A stretch of DNA of 64,000 nucleotides, taken from assembly GCF_021134715.1 (NCBI RefSeq), contig NC_060019.1:9624001-9688000 (forward strand), written 5' to 3'. Each line of letters starts with the position of its first letter. Within the stretch, counting starts at the first letter, position 1. Of this stretch, positions 48,374 to 59,500 are shown piece by piece. The position numbers and the translations under genes are program-made. The DNA is from Daphnia pulex. Lineage: Eukaryota > Arthropoda > Branchiopoda > Diplostraca > Daphniidae. The notes beneath the pieces are model-generated. The model saw only the letters and a list, made by a program, of their open reading frames with translations, ran no database searches and had not been told where the DNA came from.

Positions 48374-50030
48374 ATGGATCATTTCCACATCTTCGACAAC
48401 GGGAACCAAGTCCCCCCTTGGCATAACGATTCAATGGATGTGTCGATTAAGGGTTGTTTTGTTGGCTACGACACAGTGGCCTGCATAAGACGAAGTGTTC
48501 TATCAGCACTTATGATAGTTACATTTGTCATGTGTTTTTTCAAAGTAGGACGTTTTCATGCTGTACACCATGAGCAAGTTCATCATTATGTCATTTTCTA
48601 CATGGCTCTCGTTGAGTGCATCATTTGGTAAAGTGGTTGCCAAGACACCGAATCTTACATTTATCTTACAGTTTCTTTCATTTCTATTGCAGTGTTGTCA
48701 ATTGGATGCTCAGCGGACACTACCCTGAACTGGATTTGGGTGCAACAGCCTTAAAAGTTTTGCAACTTGTTACACTGTGCCATTTTCATTGGATTCAAGC
48801 TTTTAGGATCCTTCACAGAGAAACAATTGCAAGAAATGTCTGGTTCCCTCTGATGGGTATTTTCTCAACTTATGTGGTGGCTGTTGCAGCAATCGGAATC
48901 TTAGATGTGGGACCCAGCTGGACCGAATGCCTCAGTATATTTACCTTCCATCATTCGAAGATGATACAACATGATATATTAACTTTTACTATTCCTATTG
49001 TAGAGCCATATTGGGTGATGCTCTCTGCTGCAGATTTTTTGGGTGTTCAGCTTTTTCTGATAGCTGGCATCTACATTACTCGCAAAATCAATGAGGTGTC
49101 CACCTTGGAATGTGTCAAGAAAACACAGAAAAGAAATCTTTGGGCGGTCATATTTGCTTTTGAAGTTTCAGCAATCACTGGGCTTGTTTATGATGTCACA
49201 ATCAAAATAAGTAAGTTTTTGTAATTTATAGTGGCTGTGAAGAACCGTAATCATTTATCCGTGTTTATTCGTTTATAGTGGGAGATGAAATAGTCGGCTG
49301 CAGTGGAATATTTGCTGATACTCAATTGATTTATTCGCCAGTCTTCTTCATGTTTATGATTTTCAAATTCTGTTTGCCAATATGGTCGTTGCTAGCTGTT
49401 CTCGAGCCACTTCCTACCGGAATATCCTATTCAGAAATCCTAGCAACCAGCCACAGTGGGGTATGTGTTTACATATGTGAAGTTTGTGAAGTAAAATGAC
49501 TAAGATTGATTCGTTTTGTTTTACAGAGTTTATCTGGTGCATGCGGTGGCCATTCTGTCGGCTCACCCTATCGAGTCCTTCGTAGTTACGTCTTTGATGA
49601 CAATGCACATATTTTAGGTCTAGGCAGTTCTCCTCGCAGTCGGAGTAACAGCGGCTCTACCAACTCTGACAATTCAGAGTTCTCTGCACGCCATTTGTTT
49701 CACGGTCGTGTGGTGCCGACGCTCTACATTCCTGGGCACGGACACATTCTACCTCCAGCTCCTCGTCCGGCTGCTCAAGGATGGAACAACCCACGTGATT
49801 ACTGGCGATCACGTCAACGAGTCAGTTCGTCGGGCCAGTTATCAGCCATGGTCAGAAATCCTTCATTAACCATCATTTCAGAAGAAATCAACAGCCTGAA
49901 TGGATCACCTAATCAACCACAACCTGAGCTTCAACGCACTTCGACACCGGTGTCCGATGGCAACCGTCAAAATTTGCTCGTCGACATTCACATTGCTGAA
50001 GACGATAACGTCGAAGACGTCGAAGCGTAA
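48374..50030 (+). CDS. Seven-transmembrane protein of unrecognised family
   Basis: Four exons (48374-48627, 48693-49210, 49279-49460, 49527-50030) join to 486 codons (485 aa). The ATG at 48374 is the first in frame. The N-terminus (MDHFHIFDNGNQVPPWHNDS) has no signal peptide and carries a possible N-glycosylation site. Seven hydrophobic segments follow, including SVLSALMIVTFVMCFF, LKVLQLVTLCHFHWIQAF, VWFPLMGIFSTYVVAVAAIG, LWAVIFAFEVSAITGLVYDV and VFFMFMIFKFCLPIWSLLAV. Several His residues lie in or next to the early helices (RFHAVHHEQVHHY, CHFHW). The last exon is a roughly 170-residue hydrophilic tail rich in Ser, Pro and Arg, ending in an acidic stretch. The topology fits a receptor-like or transporter-like protein, but I do not recognise signature motifs such as DRY or NPxxY and assign no function. 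Confidence 0.85.
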
Positions 50031-52049
50031 ACAAAAAAATCTCCGGGATTATCGAAAAATCTTTTCCACTATTTCGTTTATTTTCAAACCGATTTTTGGA
50101 CCGTCGAGTATTCGTGACCCGTTTAGTCGCAATACCTCAAGTTTTTTTAAAAAGTCATTTATTCTTTAGGAAAATCAACAAGCACGTAATATTTTGTTCC
50201 CTCTCTCTTTCTAGACAAATATCTCTCAAAATGTTGAGAGCGTTTTTTTTTCACTTTTTCATGACAAAAACCTTGCTCAGAATATCGCTGTGAATGTTAC
50301 GTTACTATCGCCGCCTTTAAAAAAAAAAACTAACGAATTTTGTGATACACCTTTCGTAATGCTTCCTTGATGCGGGATCTTCGTGTGTTGTATCCAGTCA
50401 AAAACCGTGAAAAACTATAAATAACTGTAATAGATTTTAATTTCTTTTAGTTTCTTTTTTCCAGATCTCACACGAAAACCCCCTGAAAAATCTCTTTCCC
50501 CCATCATCCTAACCTTCTTGTTGACATCGGAGGAATCGCTGAATACACATGACTGTGTCTCTCACTCGCTTCCATCCGTTGGACACAGAGATAAAAACGT
50601 ATAGATGATCCTTAGACTCTCATTTATTTGCTCTTTAGATTCTGGCCGTCTAGTCAAGCGAGACAATTCGCGTCTGCCCTGAACTGCTGGTCTGCTGGTG
50701 GGTTACATTTCTGCCGTGGCAATCTCCTTTCTTCGCCCTCTTGTCTTCGACCAAACATACCAGACGTAATTACCGCTTCTGTGACGTTCGGCTGAGCATC
50801 ATGGGGGCTGCTGTTAAGTTAGTAGGGGGTGAAGAAGATGCGCTCCTCTTGTCTCGTTGCGAAAAAAAAAAAAAAAAATCAAAAACAATTCCGACCGCCC
50901 GTCGAAAGAGGAGGCTGGCAGGGTGCTAGGCCGTTGAGGGGTTTCGAACAGGTAAAATTCTGGAGGAGCAGTTCACCCAGGCATCAGCAGTCGGGGCTTT
51001 TGTGCTTGTGGCCTCGTCCAGGTAGACGATGAGATGAACCTGACTTTGTTGATTTCAATGACAAGTCCGCCTGTCCGTCCGTTTTCGCCGCTCTCCCACA
51101 CACCACCCGCCGACCTGGCAAACGCTGAGGGGGGACACGACAGCCGGACGATGTGCAGTTTGTAATTGCTCAACAACGTAGAGAGAAGAAGTAGAAGGGG
51201 CGAGAGACGGACAAAACAAAAAAAGTCAGCCCAGGTATTATTTATTTCGTCGTGGCAACGGTAATAAGCGAGTACGCGGAAGCATTCAATTACACATGTT
51301 ATACCCATTCTCAAGGTCGTCGTCCTCCTCCTGTGTGTATGGATGCCCCCAAGATCGCCAATCCAAACAAAACCCGAAAACGGCTGTCTCGTTTATGACA
51401 TATCCAGTTATTTTTGTTGATAGTAATTGAGCATCCTCCGCCTGCATGATTGCAAATGACTCTTTTTTTTTCAACTCTTCTCTCTGACGTTTTTCTTTTT
51501 TCAGGGGAGGCCATCGGCGCTCGAATTTTTTCCCCTAAAGTTTTACAGCCAGTAAAACGACAGCTAGTCGCGAAAAGGATTTTCGACATATACATCGCGG
51601 AGGGGTTTTGTGAGGTTGTAAAAAGGTTCAAGTCATTACGTTTGTGGCGGAATCATGGTCTCGAAAACACGATAGGGAATATCAACCCCTAAAAAACGCT
51701 GTGTCATAAGATAATAACTGGTTTTGCATTTATTATTTGTAGGTCGTTATATTATTGTTGCCATGAAAGCTGGTTTCTTGCCGCTTCCACCGAGTTTGGT
51801 ATTTGGCCGCTAGATGTCGTCGTTGTCCTTCATGCTCTCTTCGAAAAGGGTAAAGTCGTAATGTCGGTGCTCGGTTGATTAGTTTGTTCAGTTGATTGCA
51901 CACGTTAGTTTAATAGAACCAAAATCTTTTTTCCAACGAAACTAAATAATTTTGCCTACATTTTTGTGAGTGAAAAGAGTGAAAGAAGTTTCCATAAACT
52001 CGAGTTTGAAATGGCAAACGAAACGGCGAAATGAAAGTGATGGCGGGAG
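50031..52049. other. 3' flank of the 7-TM gene and intergenic sequence
   Basis: The first few hundred bases are probably the 3' UTR of the 7-TM gene. Beyond that the DNA is simple-sequence rich (poly-A near 50862-50878) and has no open frame with gene-like features. Confidence 0.5.
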
Positions 52050-52067
52050 AACCACGTGCACGTGGTT
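52050..52067. promoter_or_regulatory. Palindromic double E-box (CACGTGCACGTG)
   Basis: The 18-bp sequence AACCACGTGCACGTGGTT is a perfect palindrome containing two abutting CACGTG E-boxes. Such sites are bound by bHLH factors (CLK/CYC, Myc/Max, MITF type). It lies about 300 bp upstream of a possible first exon at 52347. The regulatory role is inferred. Confidence 0.4.
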
Positions 52068-52346
52068 TTTCTTTCCTCAGTGTAACAATTTATTGGACTC
52101 GCGTTGAATTAGATCGCTTTAGTGGCTAGAGTGAACAGAGCAGATGAGTGAACAAATAGAATCAGTCGATTGGCTGTTACTTTGAGAGTGCCCCATTAAA
52201 TATTTCATTCGCCAGATTGTGTATCGTCCCAAGAGTCACTCGTGTATTTACCCCATTTGAGTCTGTTCATTCTCGTGCGTGTGTGCACATCCTCGTGCTG
52301 CTTCCATCTTGTATAACTCGTCTCTTTTTGAAAAAAAAAGAAGAAC

Positions 52347-52651
52347 ATGCCAAAGAAAGAGAAAAAATCCGACAATTCTTTTCGTTTCCGGGCAGATTCG
52401 AAACAGAGTCGGCAGCAGCAGCTGAGACTGAAAAATGCACATACCAAACGTTCATGTAAGATTGATTCCCCCGGTCGGCCATCGTTGGAGGAGTCGTACC
52501 GTAGTAATGGCTGGTATAGCCCTTGCCATGTATTAGTCAACGAGGGAAAAGAAAAATGACTGGTGAATCCCGCCGACATCATCCAGCTAGCTACTGCAAC
52601 AACTCGACATCAAAGATTCAACAACAACGGACGGTCCAGTTCACGATGAAA
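52347..52651 (+). other. Possible 5' exon(s) of an unidentified plus-strand gene
   Basis: An ATG at 52347 opens a Lys/Arg/Gln-rich frame (MPKKEKKSDNSFRFRADSKQ...) that reaches a strong donor GTAAGA at 52456 after about 36 codons. A second ATG at 52557 opens another basic, Gln-rich frame of 32 codons ending at a GTTAGA donor at about 52653. Either could be a 5' exon, or both could lie in a UTR. No downstream partner exon could be found in the window, so this is a weak call. Confidence 0.2.
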
Positions 52652-54720
52652 GGTTAGATTTCAGCTCTCTCTCTCTCTCTACGTATCTATCTGTCAGTTT
52701 GTTTTCCCTTGTCTCCGCCCCTGCAATTGAACGACTAACTGTGTGCACAGGTAAAAACCTGGTGCACTCTCCATCACGCAATCTCACGAATAGCTTTCAC
52801 CAATCTTGAGAGAGACAAAGATTTTCTGACCAATAGCCGAGCTCGATGAAATTGAATGTCGATTTCCCAGTCGCCAGCAATGGAATTCTCAATTCGCCAA
52901 CGACTTTTGACTTGACAACTGATTTGTTGTCCCTTGTTTCTATTGGCCAGAAAACACAATCAGTCGAGTTTGAATCGAGAAACCAATTTATTATCCCCTC
53001 CACTGACTAATTCCCGAAACTTCGATACATCTCGACGCTGGACTCGAAACCAAACAATAGACCGAAGCAATGAGAGAAAGAGAGAGAGAGGATATGCTGG
53101 GCAAGTTTGGCTGTCTGTAGATATAATGACAGGAAGTGTTTTTATTATATTCGATGTGGGGTGGGGTGGGGGTTTGTTGTTATTTCTCTGTGTGTGACGT
53201 GTGGCCGAGCAGACACACACACATATCGCGATGTGAACGTCCATGACCGTCGTCTCCCAAATAATAGGAAAAAAGAAAAGATATTTACCAAGAGATAGCG
53301 ATGGCCTAGTGGTTGGGCTCCTATTGCGTACGTGCAGCAGCTCCTCCGAGAAGGGGCTAGAAGGAAAAGAAGAAAAAAGTTGTTGTTGTTGTTGTTGTTG
53401 TCGACACACACACAGAGAGAGAGTAAAGAAACGAAAAAAAATATATAGGCCAAAGTATAGTAGGGGGTAAAAGTCGACCCCGGTGGGTGGGTATATCTTA
53501 TACTACTACCCCGGCTCTTACGCCTCCTCCTCCCGCAACCGCGCGGGCGCGTAACCGAAAGGAAAAAAACTCACCCCCTCCCTTCTTTTTTCCCCTTCAA
53601 GAAGTTGCTGCTGTTGTTGTTGTGTGTATATGTAATCTTGCGTCAAGGAGGAAACACAAGAAGGGGGATTTTTCTTCTTCAAGAGTTTGCCAAAAAAGCC
53701 CCGAAGGCAGGCAAAAAAAGGAGAAATAATAATAATAATGGATATAAAATAACCTTATAGGTGGTTATTACGCTTTACATTCGGAGGGAAGTAACTTTTT
53801 ACTCCCCCTTTTTTTTCTACCCTCCCCTGGAAAAACAACAACAACTTTTTGTTGATTTGGTTCAACCAAAACATTTTTTTTTTCGAGTTTAATTTTTATT
53901 ATCGTACGTTACTCTTGATCTTGTCAGAGAGATATCAAACGATAGTCTCTACACACCATCTTTCGGTTCATTGACTTGTGCCTACCTTCTACGACTGCCA
54001 TTACTTTACTGTTTCCCCAAATCGTGTAAATGCGTGTGTAATAATAACTCGAGCACCGAGGAAAACGCCAACAAAATGGAAGAATCCAAAAAGAAGAGGG
54101 GGGACGGAGATTAAGGTGTGTTCATGTCCGGCCTTATAGGCTGTATTATACACATACGTCTAACGATACCTGCTGTGACGACTTGTCGACTTTTTTGTGT
54201 ACCGAAGAAGAGAGGAAGATAAGGGAACAACGACGGCGACGCTAGGTAGGTCTACTATTTAAGACTATACCTACACACGTAGATATATCGTCTATATGTA
54301 CATTTCTATGGATTGACAGGGCCCGTTGTTCCAGGTTCCCCCCCCCCCCAACCCAGATATGAAGGAAGCAAACACCACCACCACCCCCCGAAAAAATCGT
54401 GAAAAAGGGGGCCGGACCGAAATTTGTTGTTAGGCTCAAGACCGGCACTGCTGCTGCTACTTTACTCTGGTAAGTATTTGATATTTTTCACATGAGCCCT
54501 CTGTGTAGTCGTAACTGTGTGTGTGTTGCGTCGACGTCGTCGTCGTTGTCGGCGGGCGGCTTATTTTCTCCCTCCGGTTTTTCTCCTCGTCTTCTTCTTT
54601 TTGTATTTTTCTTCCTCCCTATTTCGCTTCACTTTTGTCGTCGTCGTCACTTATATATACTCTCTCTCTGGCTGGCTGGCCTGTGTACGTACTACTACTA
54701 CTAGCACGCCGAGCGACGTG
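52652..54720. other. Microsatellite-rich non-coding region
   Basis: About 2 kb with AG runs near 53072-53092, CA runs near 53214-53222, a (TTG)n block at about 53379-53401 and other simple repeats. Open frames here are by-products of the repeats. No gene supported. Confidence 0.55.
53379..53401. repeat. (TTG)n microsatellite
   Basis: About seven TTG units followed by a CA-rich and AG-rich stretch. Confidence 0.85.
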
Positions 54721-55023
54721 AGCCGAGCACTCAGTATTTCAGTTGAACGCGTCCGGTGATGATCCATCGGCGACTCCCGAAAATTTACACAACTCGTCGC
54801 GGGTAATGATGAAGCTGTTTTGGACATTAGTTGAAATGGTTTGCTGATATTGGCCCGATTGATTGATTTGCGTTTAATTTGCAGGTTTCGACAAGAAATT
54901 ATAACGGAAGAACTTTTTTCTTTTGAAAAGAAAACTCTGGTGATTTCAACAACAACTAGACGCAACTGACAACTGGAACAAGTCGGCAGAGATGGCGGCC
55001 GGCCGGCGGTCGACATGAATTCG
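54721..55023 (+). other. Possible first exon (5' UTR plus MNS) of a gene extending beyond the window
   Basis: A TATATATA stretch near 54653 and arthropod initiator-like TCAGT sequences near 54731-54742 precede about 275 nt of sequence ending ATG AAT TCG at 55015-55023, followed by the strong donor GTAAGT. This looks like a 5' UTR exon with the first three codons. No downstream exon is recognisable up to 64000, so the following 9 kb would be intron. The identity of the gene is unknown. Confidence 0.3.
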
Positions 55024-56509
55024 GTAAGTCCCCAAAAAAATGATATCATTTCCCTTTTTTTATTTTGTGGGTGTGTGTGTGATCCATCAAGAAAGACATT
55101 TGAAATGTGACTACTACAGCGCGCGATGATTTCAAAAGTTTAAGTTGATGATTGATTGTAACGTAAGGCCGGGCTTTTTGTGTGGCTCAAAAAAAGCTTA
55201 TCCCTAATCAACGTCTCATTACCTCACCCGTATAAATCTTGGAGAAAAGAAGTTTCGGGTAACTGTTTTTTCGAATCCCCCCGATGCCCGCCACTCGAGT
55301 GGTGTAGAACCTTATAACGTCCGCGCGTAAAAACCGCCTAAGGATTTCTTGATCCCCTCCTAGTCTCTCAGCTTTTTTCTTCTTCTTTTTCTTCTTTTTG
55401 AAAAATGTCTTGGAAGAATTAGCGCGTCGGCAGACAGCACATACACCCAATGTCCGATGGTGGGTAACGATAATGTGCGCGTAAAGGGAACCAGTGGGGG
55501 GATGGAGGGTTGCAGCATAGGCCGAAAAATAGGAGGAAGAAAAAAGGGAACGAAAGTTTTGAAGGGAAAAACCACGGGTGGTAAGGGCCCGAAAAGAAGA
55601 CTAGGCTAAGGGGGTCTACAATTCCTCCCTTTCGTCTTCTTCTTCTTCTTCTTTAACTTGTTATTCTCTCCCCTTACACATTCCCTCCGTGTTGTATATT
55701 TGCGCTTCGAGGAGTCTCAACGTTTTTCCCCCAGCTAGGAAAATGGCGAAGAAAAATCTTCTCGTGTAACCAGCGCGCACTCTCATCTTGCGAGAGGTCT
55801 CATCTTCTTTATGCTAATCGTCTGCGGGGTTTTTTATTTTTATTTTTGGTTAGCGCGTCCTCCCGATCATTTCCAATCCCTGCCTGCGTGTATGTATCGT
55901 TGCAACCACCATGGCCCTCCCCGGACCAGGTGGATTGCGCCATCCGGTTCTACCAGCTCGAAAGAAACCTAAAGTCGGATCAGAGTGCACCCATGCGGGT
56001 TTTGGGTTATAACTGGAGCCCTATTTTTCTAGGGCTACTTTTTTTGTGTGTGTGTGTGTTGGTTGATCAGAGAGGCCTGTATTAGGGAGGGAAACAACTT
56101 AAATAAGAAATCGGCCGACATCATATTCCCGTTACGGCGGGGGTGGCAGAGCTCTCTTATCTTTCTCTCTCTCACTCGGGAGAGATAGAGAGAGTATTTG
56201 CTGTTCACAATAGTATCCTCGGTACGACTATTTGTGAAAGGGAAAAATAGCCCCGACAAGCGACACCTCTAAATAGCACTGAAATGTATCAATGCTTTGG
56301 TTTCTCTCTCCCAGTTCCTGTATGTGTTGTAATAGCCAGTCTAAGAGAGAGAGAAAAGATCTTGTTGTGTATATATTTTAGGCTCACTCTATACTTTTTG
56401 GGGGAGAAAGGGGGCCTAGGAAACCTAAAGAGTGCCTTCTGCTGGTCGTCGGGCCTTTCCGTGCTGCTCATGCCCTGTGTGTGTGTGTTTTTGACGAAAC
56501 AGAAATAGC

Positions 56510-56531
56510 GAAGAGAGAGAGAGAGAGAGAA
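56510..56531. repeat. (AG)n microsatellite
   Basis: A run of about ten GA dinucleotides in the long non-coding block. Confidence 0.85.
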
Positions 56532-59500
56532 AAAGAACGCGGGAGAGAGACAGACAGAGGCCTGGCTTTCTCTCAACTCCTTGCGCAAACATTTTCTCCT
56601 TTTTTTTCCACCCCCTCCATGTTATAGTTAAGGCTCCTTCCGTCGTCGCTGAGGGGTGCCCACGGCTCCTATCTTATCGCGTAAAGGTTTTTTTTTCTTT
56701 TTGGGAGAGAGAAAAACGTACACGTGGATCACGCCGGTTCGTTTATTTTGGAAAAACCGCCACGCAATAAATGAACAACATTTCGACGAAACAAAATGTT
56801 GCCCCCCGATTTTTTTTTCTTTTCTAGCGTCTGAGGATGTTATTTAACGAAGGAAAATGTACGAGGGTTAAGTTAAACAATAATCATATTAAATCATCGT
56901 ATTCCGGTCTGTTGGTGACACGAGAGGGGGGTGTTTGAGAGGAAAAGAAGAAGAAGAAAATGTCGCTCCCAATCTTATCTTTTTATTTTTTGTTTGTTTG
57001 TGATGTCTTTCTTGCATCCCCCATCCCCCTTCACACTCGTGGAACAGTGTCTATTGGGCTCCAAAGTTCGTATTTGTCCAAGAGATGAGGGGGTTCGAAG
57101 CCGCCAGTTTTGGGACCCGCACTCTCCCAAACTCCCTTACGTATATTCTTTCTTTAACTTGTTAACGGTAAGGTGCCTACGTGTAATTTTATTCATTTCA
57201 TCCGTTTTTTGTTTCGTGACTTTTAACTGCTGTTTAGTCTGGGGGGGGGGAGATAAAGATTTGAACCGAGTGTCTATTTGACCAGTTTTTTATCAAAGTA
57301 TGTCAAGGTTTATTAAATGAACTTAACTAACAGTTATTAGTCAGCTGCCGTTGATATTAGACTTGTGTTACACGATGGATGAAATGAATATAGAGGGGGG
57401 GGGCTGCAGTTGGCCTGTGTTTTGTGTCAATGAGACGAGGCCTTTGGGCTCTGCTTTGCTGAATAATGAATGAACGCACTCGCGTTCCATGTGAGCCGCC
57501 AGCAAAGAGAAAAGAGGAAGGTTAGGCCTATTGAGAAAAACCCGACGTGTATATAACTGGGAAAGTGGAAATGGGAGGAAATTGTCGGATAGAGATCCTC
57601 ATCCGGTCTATAGGCCTACTCACCGATGCACTGAGCTTGTTAAATAGTGAAAAAGGAGAAAGGGACAGTTGGTGGAGTGCGTGGGCGGTGGCCGTGGTCG
57701 GTGGTGAATGGTATCAAACGGGGGGGGACTCGTGTAGGCCTAGCCATGTCCTGCTTTTTTATTTTATATTTTATTTTCTCCCTTTCTGTATCTCTTAGCA
57801 ACGATCGATACAGTCGGAGAGAGAGAGACTGTTGCGGAACTGGTGGGTGGGAGGCCATCAAAGGCCTGGTAGACATACACAGACGTTGCGTTTGATGTCA
57901 CTTGCGGATGCATAGAGGCACATCGATGCTGGGACACACGCTTCGTGCATTCGTTATGAGCCAACCAACAACTTCCAAAATCTATACAGGTTTTTATCTA
58001 CTCCGGCTAGTAGTGGTAGTACCTCGTCGTCTATTACATTTAGATACTTGGTGGGTGGAAGATAATATCGGTGTAGGCCGCGCCATCAACTTCTTCTTCT
58101 TCTCCGATGGAAAATGTAACAACAAAGTTTTTGGAATCTTCTAATAACTTACTAGTCCAACAGTTCCGGATGTGGTCTTCCAAATACAAGTCCGCAATCG
58201 TGTAAAGAGGGGATTTGAGTAGTTTGGTTCGTTCATCATCCCTTGTTGAATAGCAGATTCTTTTCCATTCATTTTTCAGGGATAGAAGGCGAATAGGATG
58301 GAGGGGGAGGACGTGCTGTGTTGTGTGTGTGTGTCCGTGTTACATAAGAAGTGAAAAGAAAAGGTCAGAAAAAGGGGTGTCGGGCGTCCAGCAGCCGCTG
58401 CTGTTAAATTCCTGATGGATTTACGACTTGGGGTTCCCATTGCGGCAGTTTACGGAATGTTTTCAACTCTTTTATACCGAGCCAGAGAGAGAGAGAGAGA
58501 AACTCTTTTGGTGCTTGATCCTTTTGAAAACCTTCTGGGGTTCCTCCTTTTTGGCTCTTGCTTCCTTCCCTTTTTCTCTATGGATTCGCTCCCTCCTTTG
58601 ACACACTCTTGAACATCAAAGAGTTTGTGAAACGGTGGTTGTAACATCTGCCCAACGATGACCTAACCGGCTGCTGCTGCTGCTGTCGCTGTTACGTCTG
58701 TCGTTCCGTTATTATTTGTTACCAGTCTACACGGACATGATACGTATATCAAAGCAGGGGAGACTATCAAAGAGTCTCTCACGAAAAAATAAAAGCTAAA
58801 AGGGGGAAGAATTTTTCGAGGACTAGGCAATAAGAGTTGAACTGTGTTTTTGTAATTTCGCGGGGTTTTTTCTCTTATATATATATATACGTATATAAAT
58901 ATAAGGCCTATTTGTTCGTTTATGATTGTCTTTTGTGTTGTATGTTGACCGTTTGATGTATCAGGGGGGCTCCGTTTTCCAGGTTGTTGACTTTTAAGAT
59001 CAAGTTGCTAGGAAATATATTACAAATGCCATTGGATATTCGTGGATAATATATGATGTCCGCCTATGGGAATGAATCGCAACTGGCCGACAGATATCCA
59101 ATACCTGACTCCTACACTTGGGGTAGTAATAGAATCGTAGAACCGTAGGATCGCTCGTTGATGACATTTACCCGCGTTCATTACGTCCAAAACTCTTGAG
59201 AGCGAGTTTGGAATAACTCATTTGAATGATTTGTAAATGCACAGAGAAGGAGAGAGGCAACTCTTATTACGCAGGTTTCGGGTATGTTCAATGTTCATGT
59301 GATCATGAAAAGGTTAAAAAAGTAACTTTGGGAAACGAATGGATCGACTTTTTCATTTTAAAAAATTGACTCGTTCAATGGCTGAAAGATTTTTGTTATT
59401 TGGAAGAAAGGGTATGTAGCACCTTTCCTATTTTCACCTGGCGTTGGGTTGCGTATATACAGAAGACCTTGGGAGGAGTTGCCAAGATGTGAAAGGGGTT

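Noticed and set aside
53301-53365. tRNA-like A-box (TGGCCTAGTGGTTGG)
   Set aside because: No B-box (GGTTCGANNCC) follows at the right distance and no cloverleaf can be folded from what I see. At most a decayed SINE fragment.
57088-57106. B-box-like GGTTCGAAGCC, also near 42770
   Set aside because: Neither copy has an upstream A-box or acceptor stem partner, so they are not tRNA genes.
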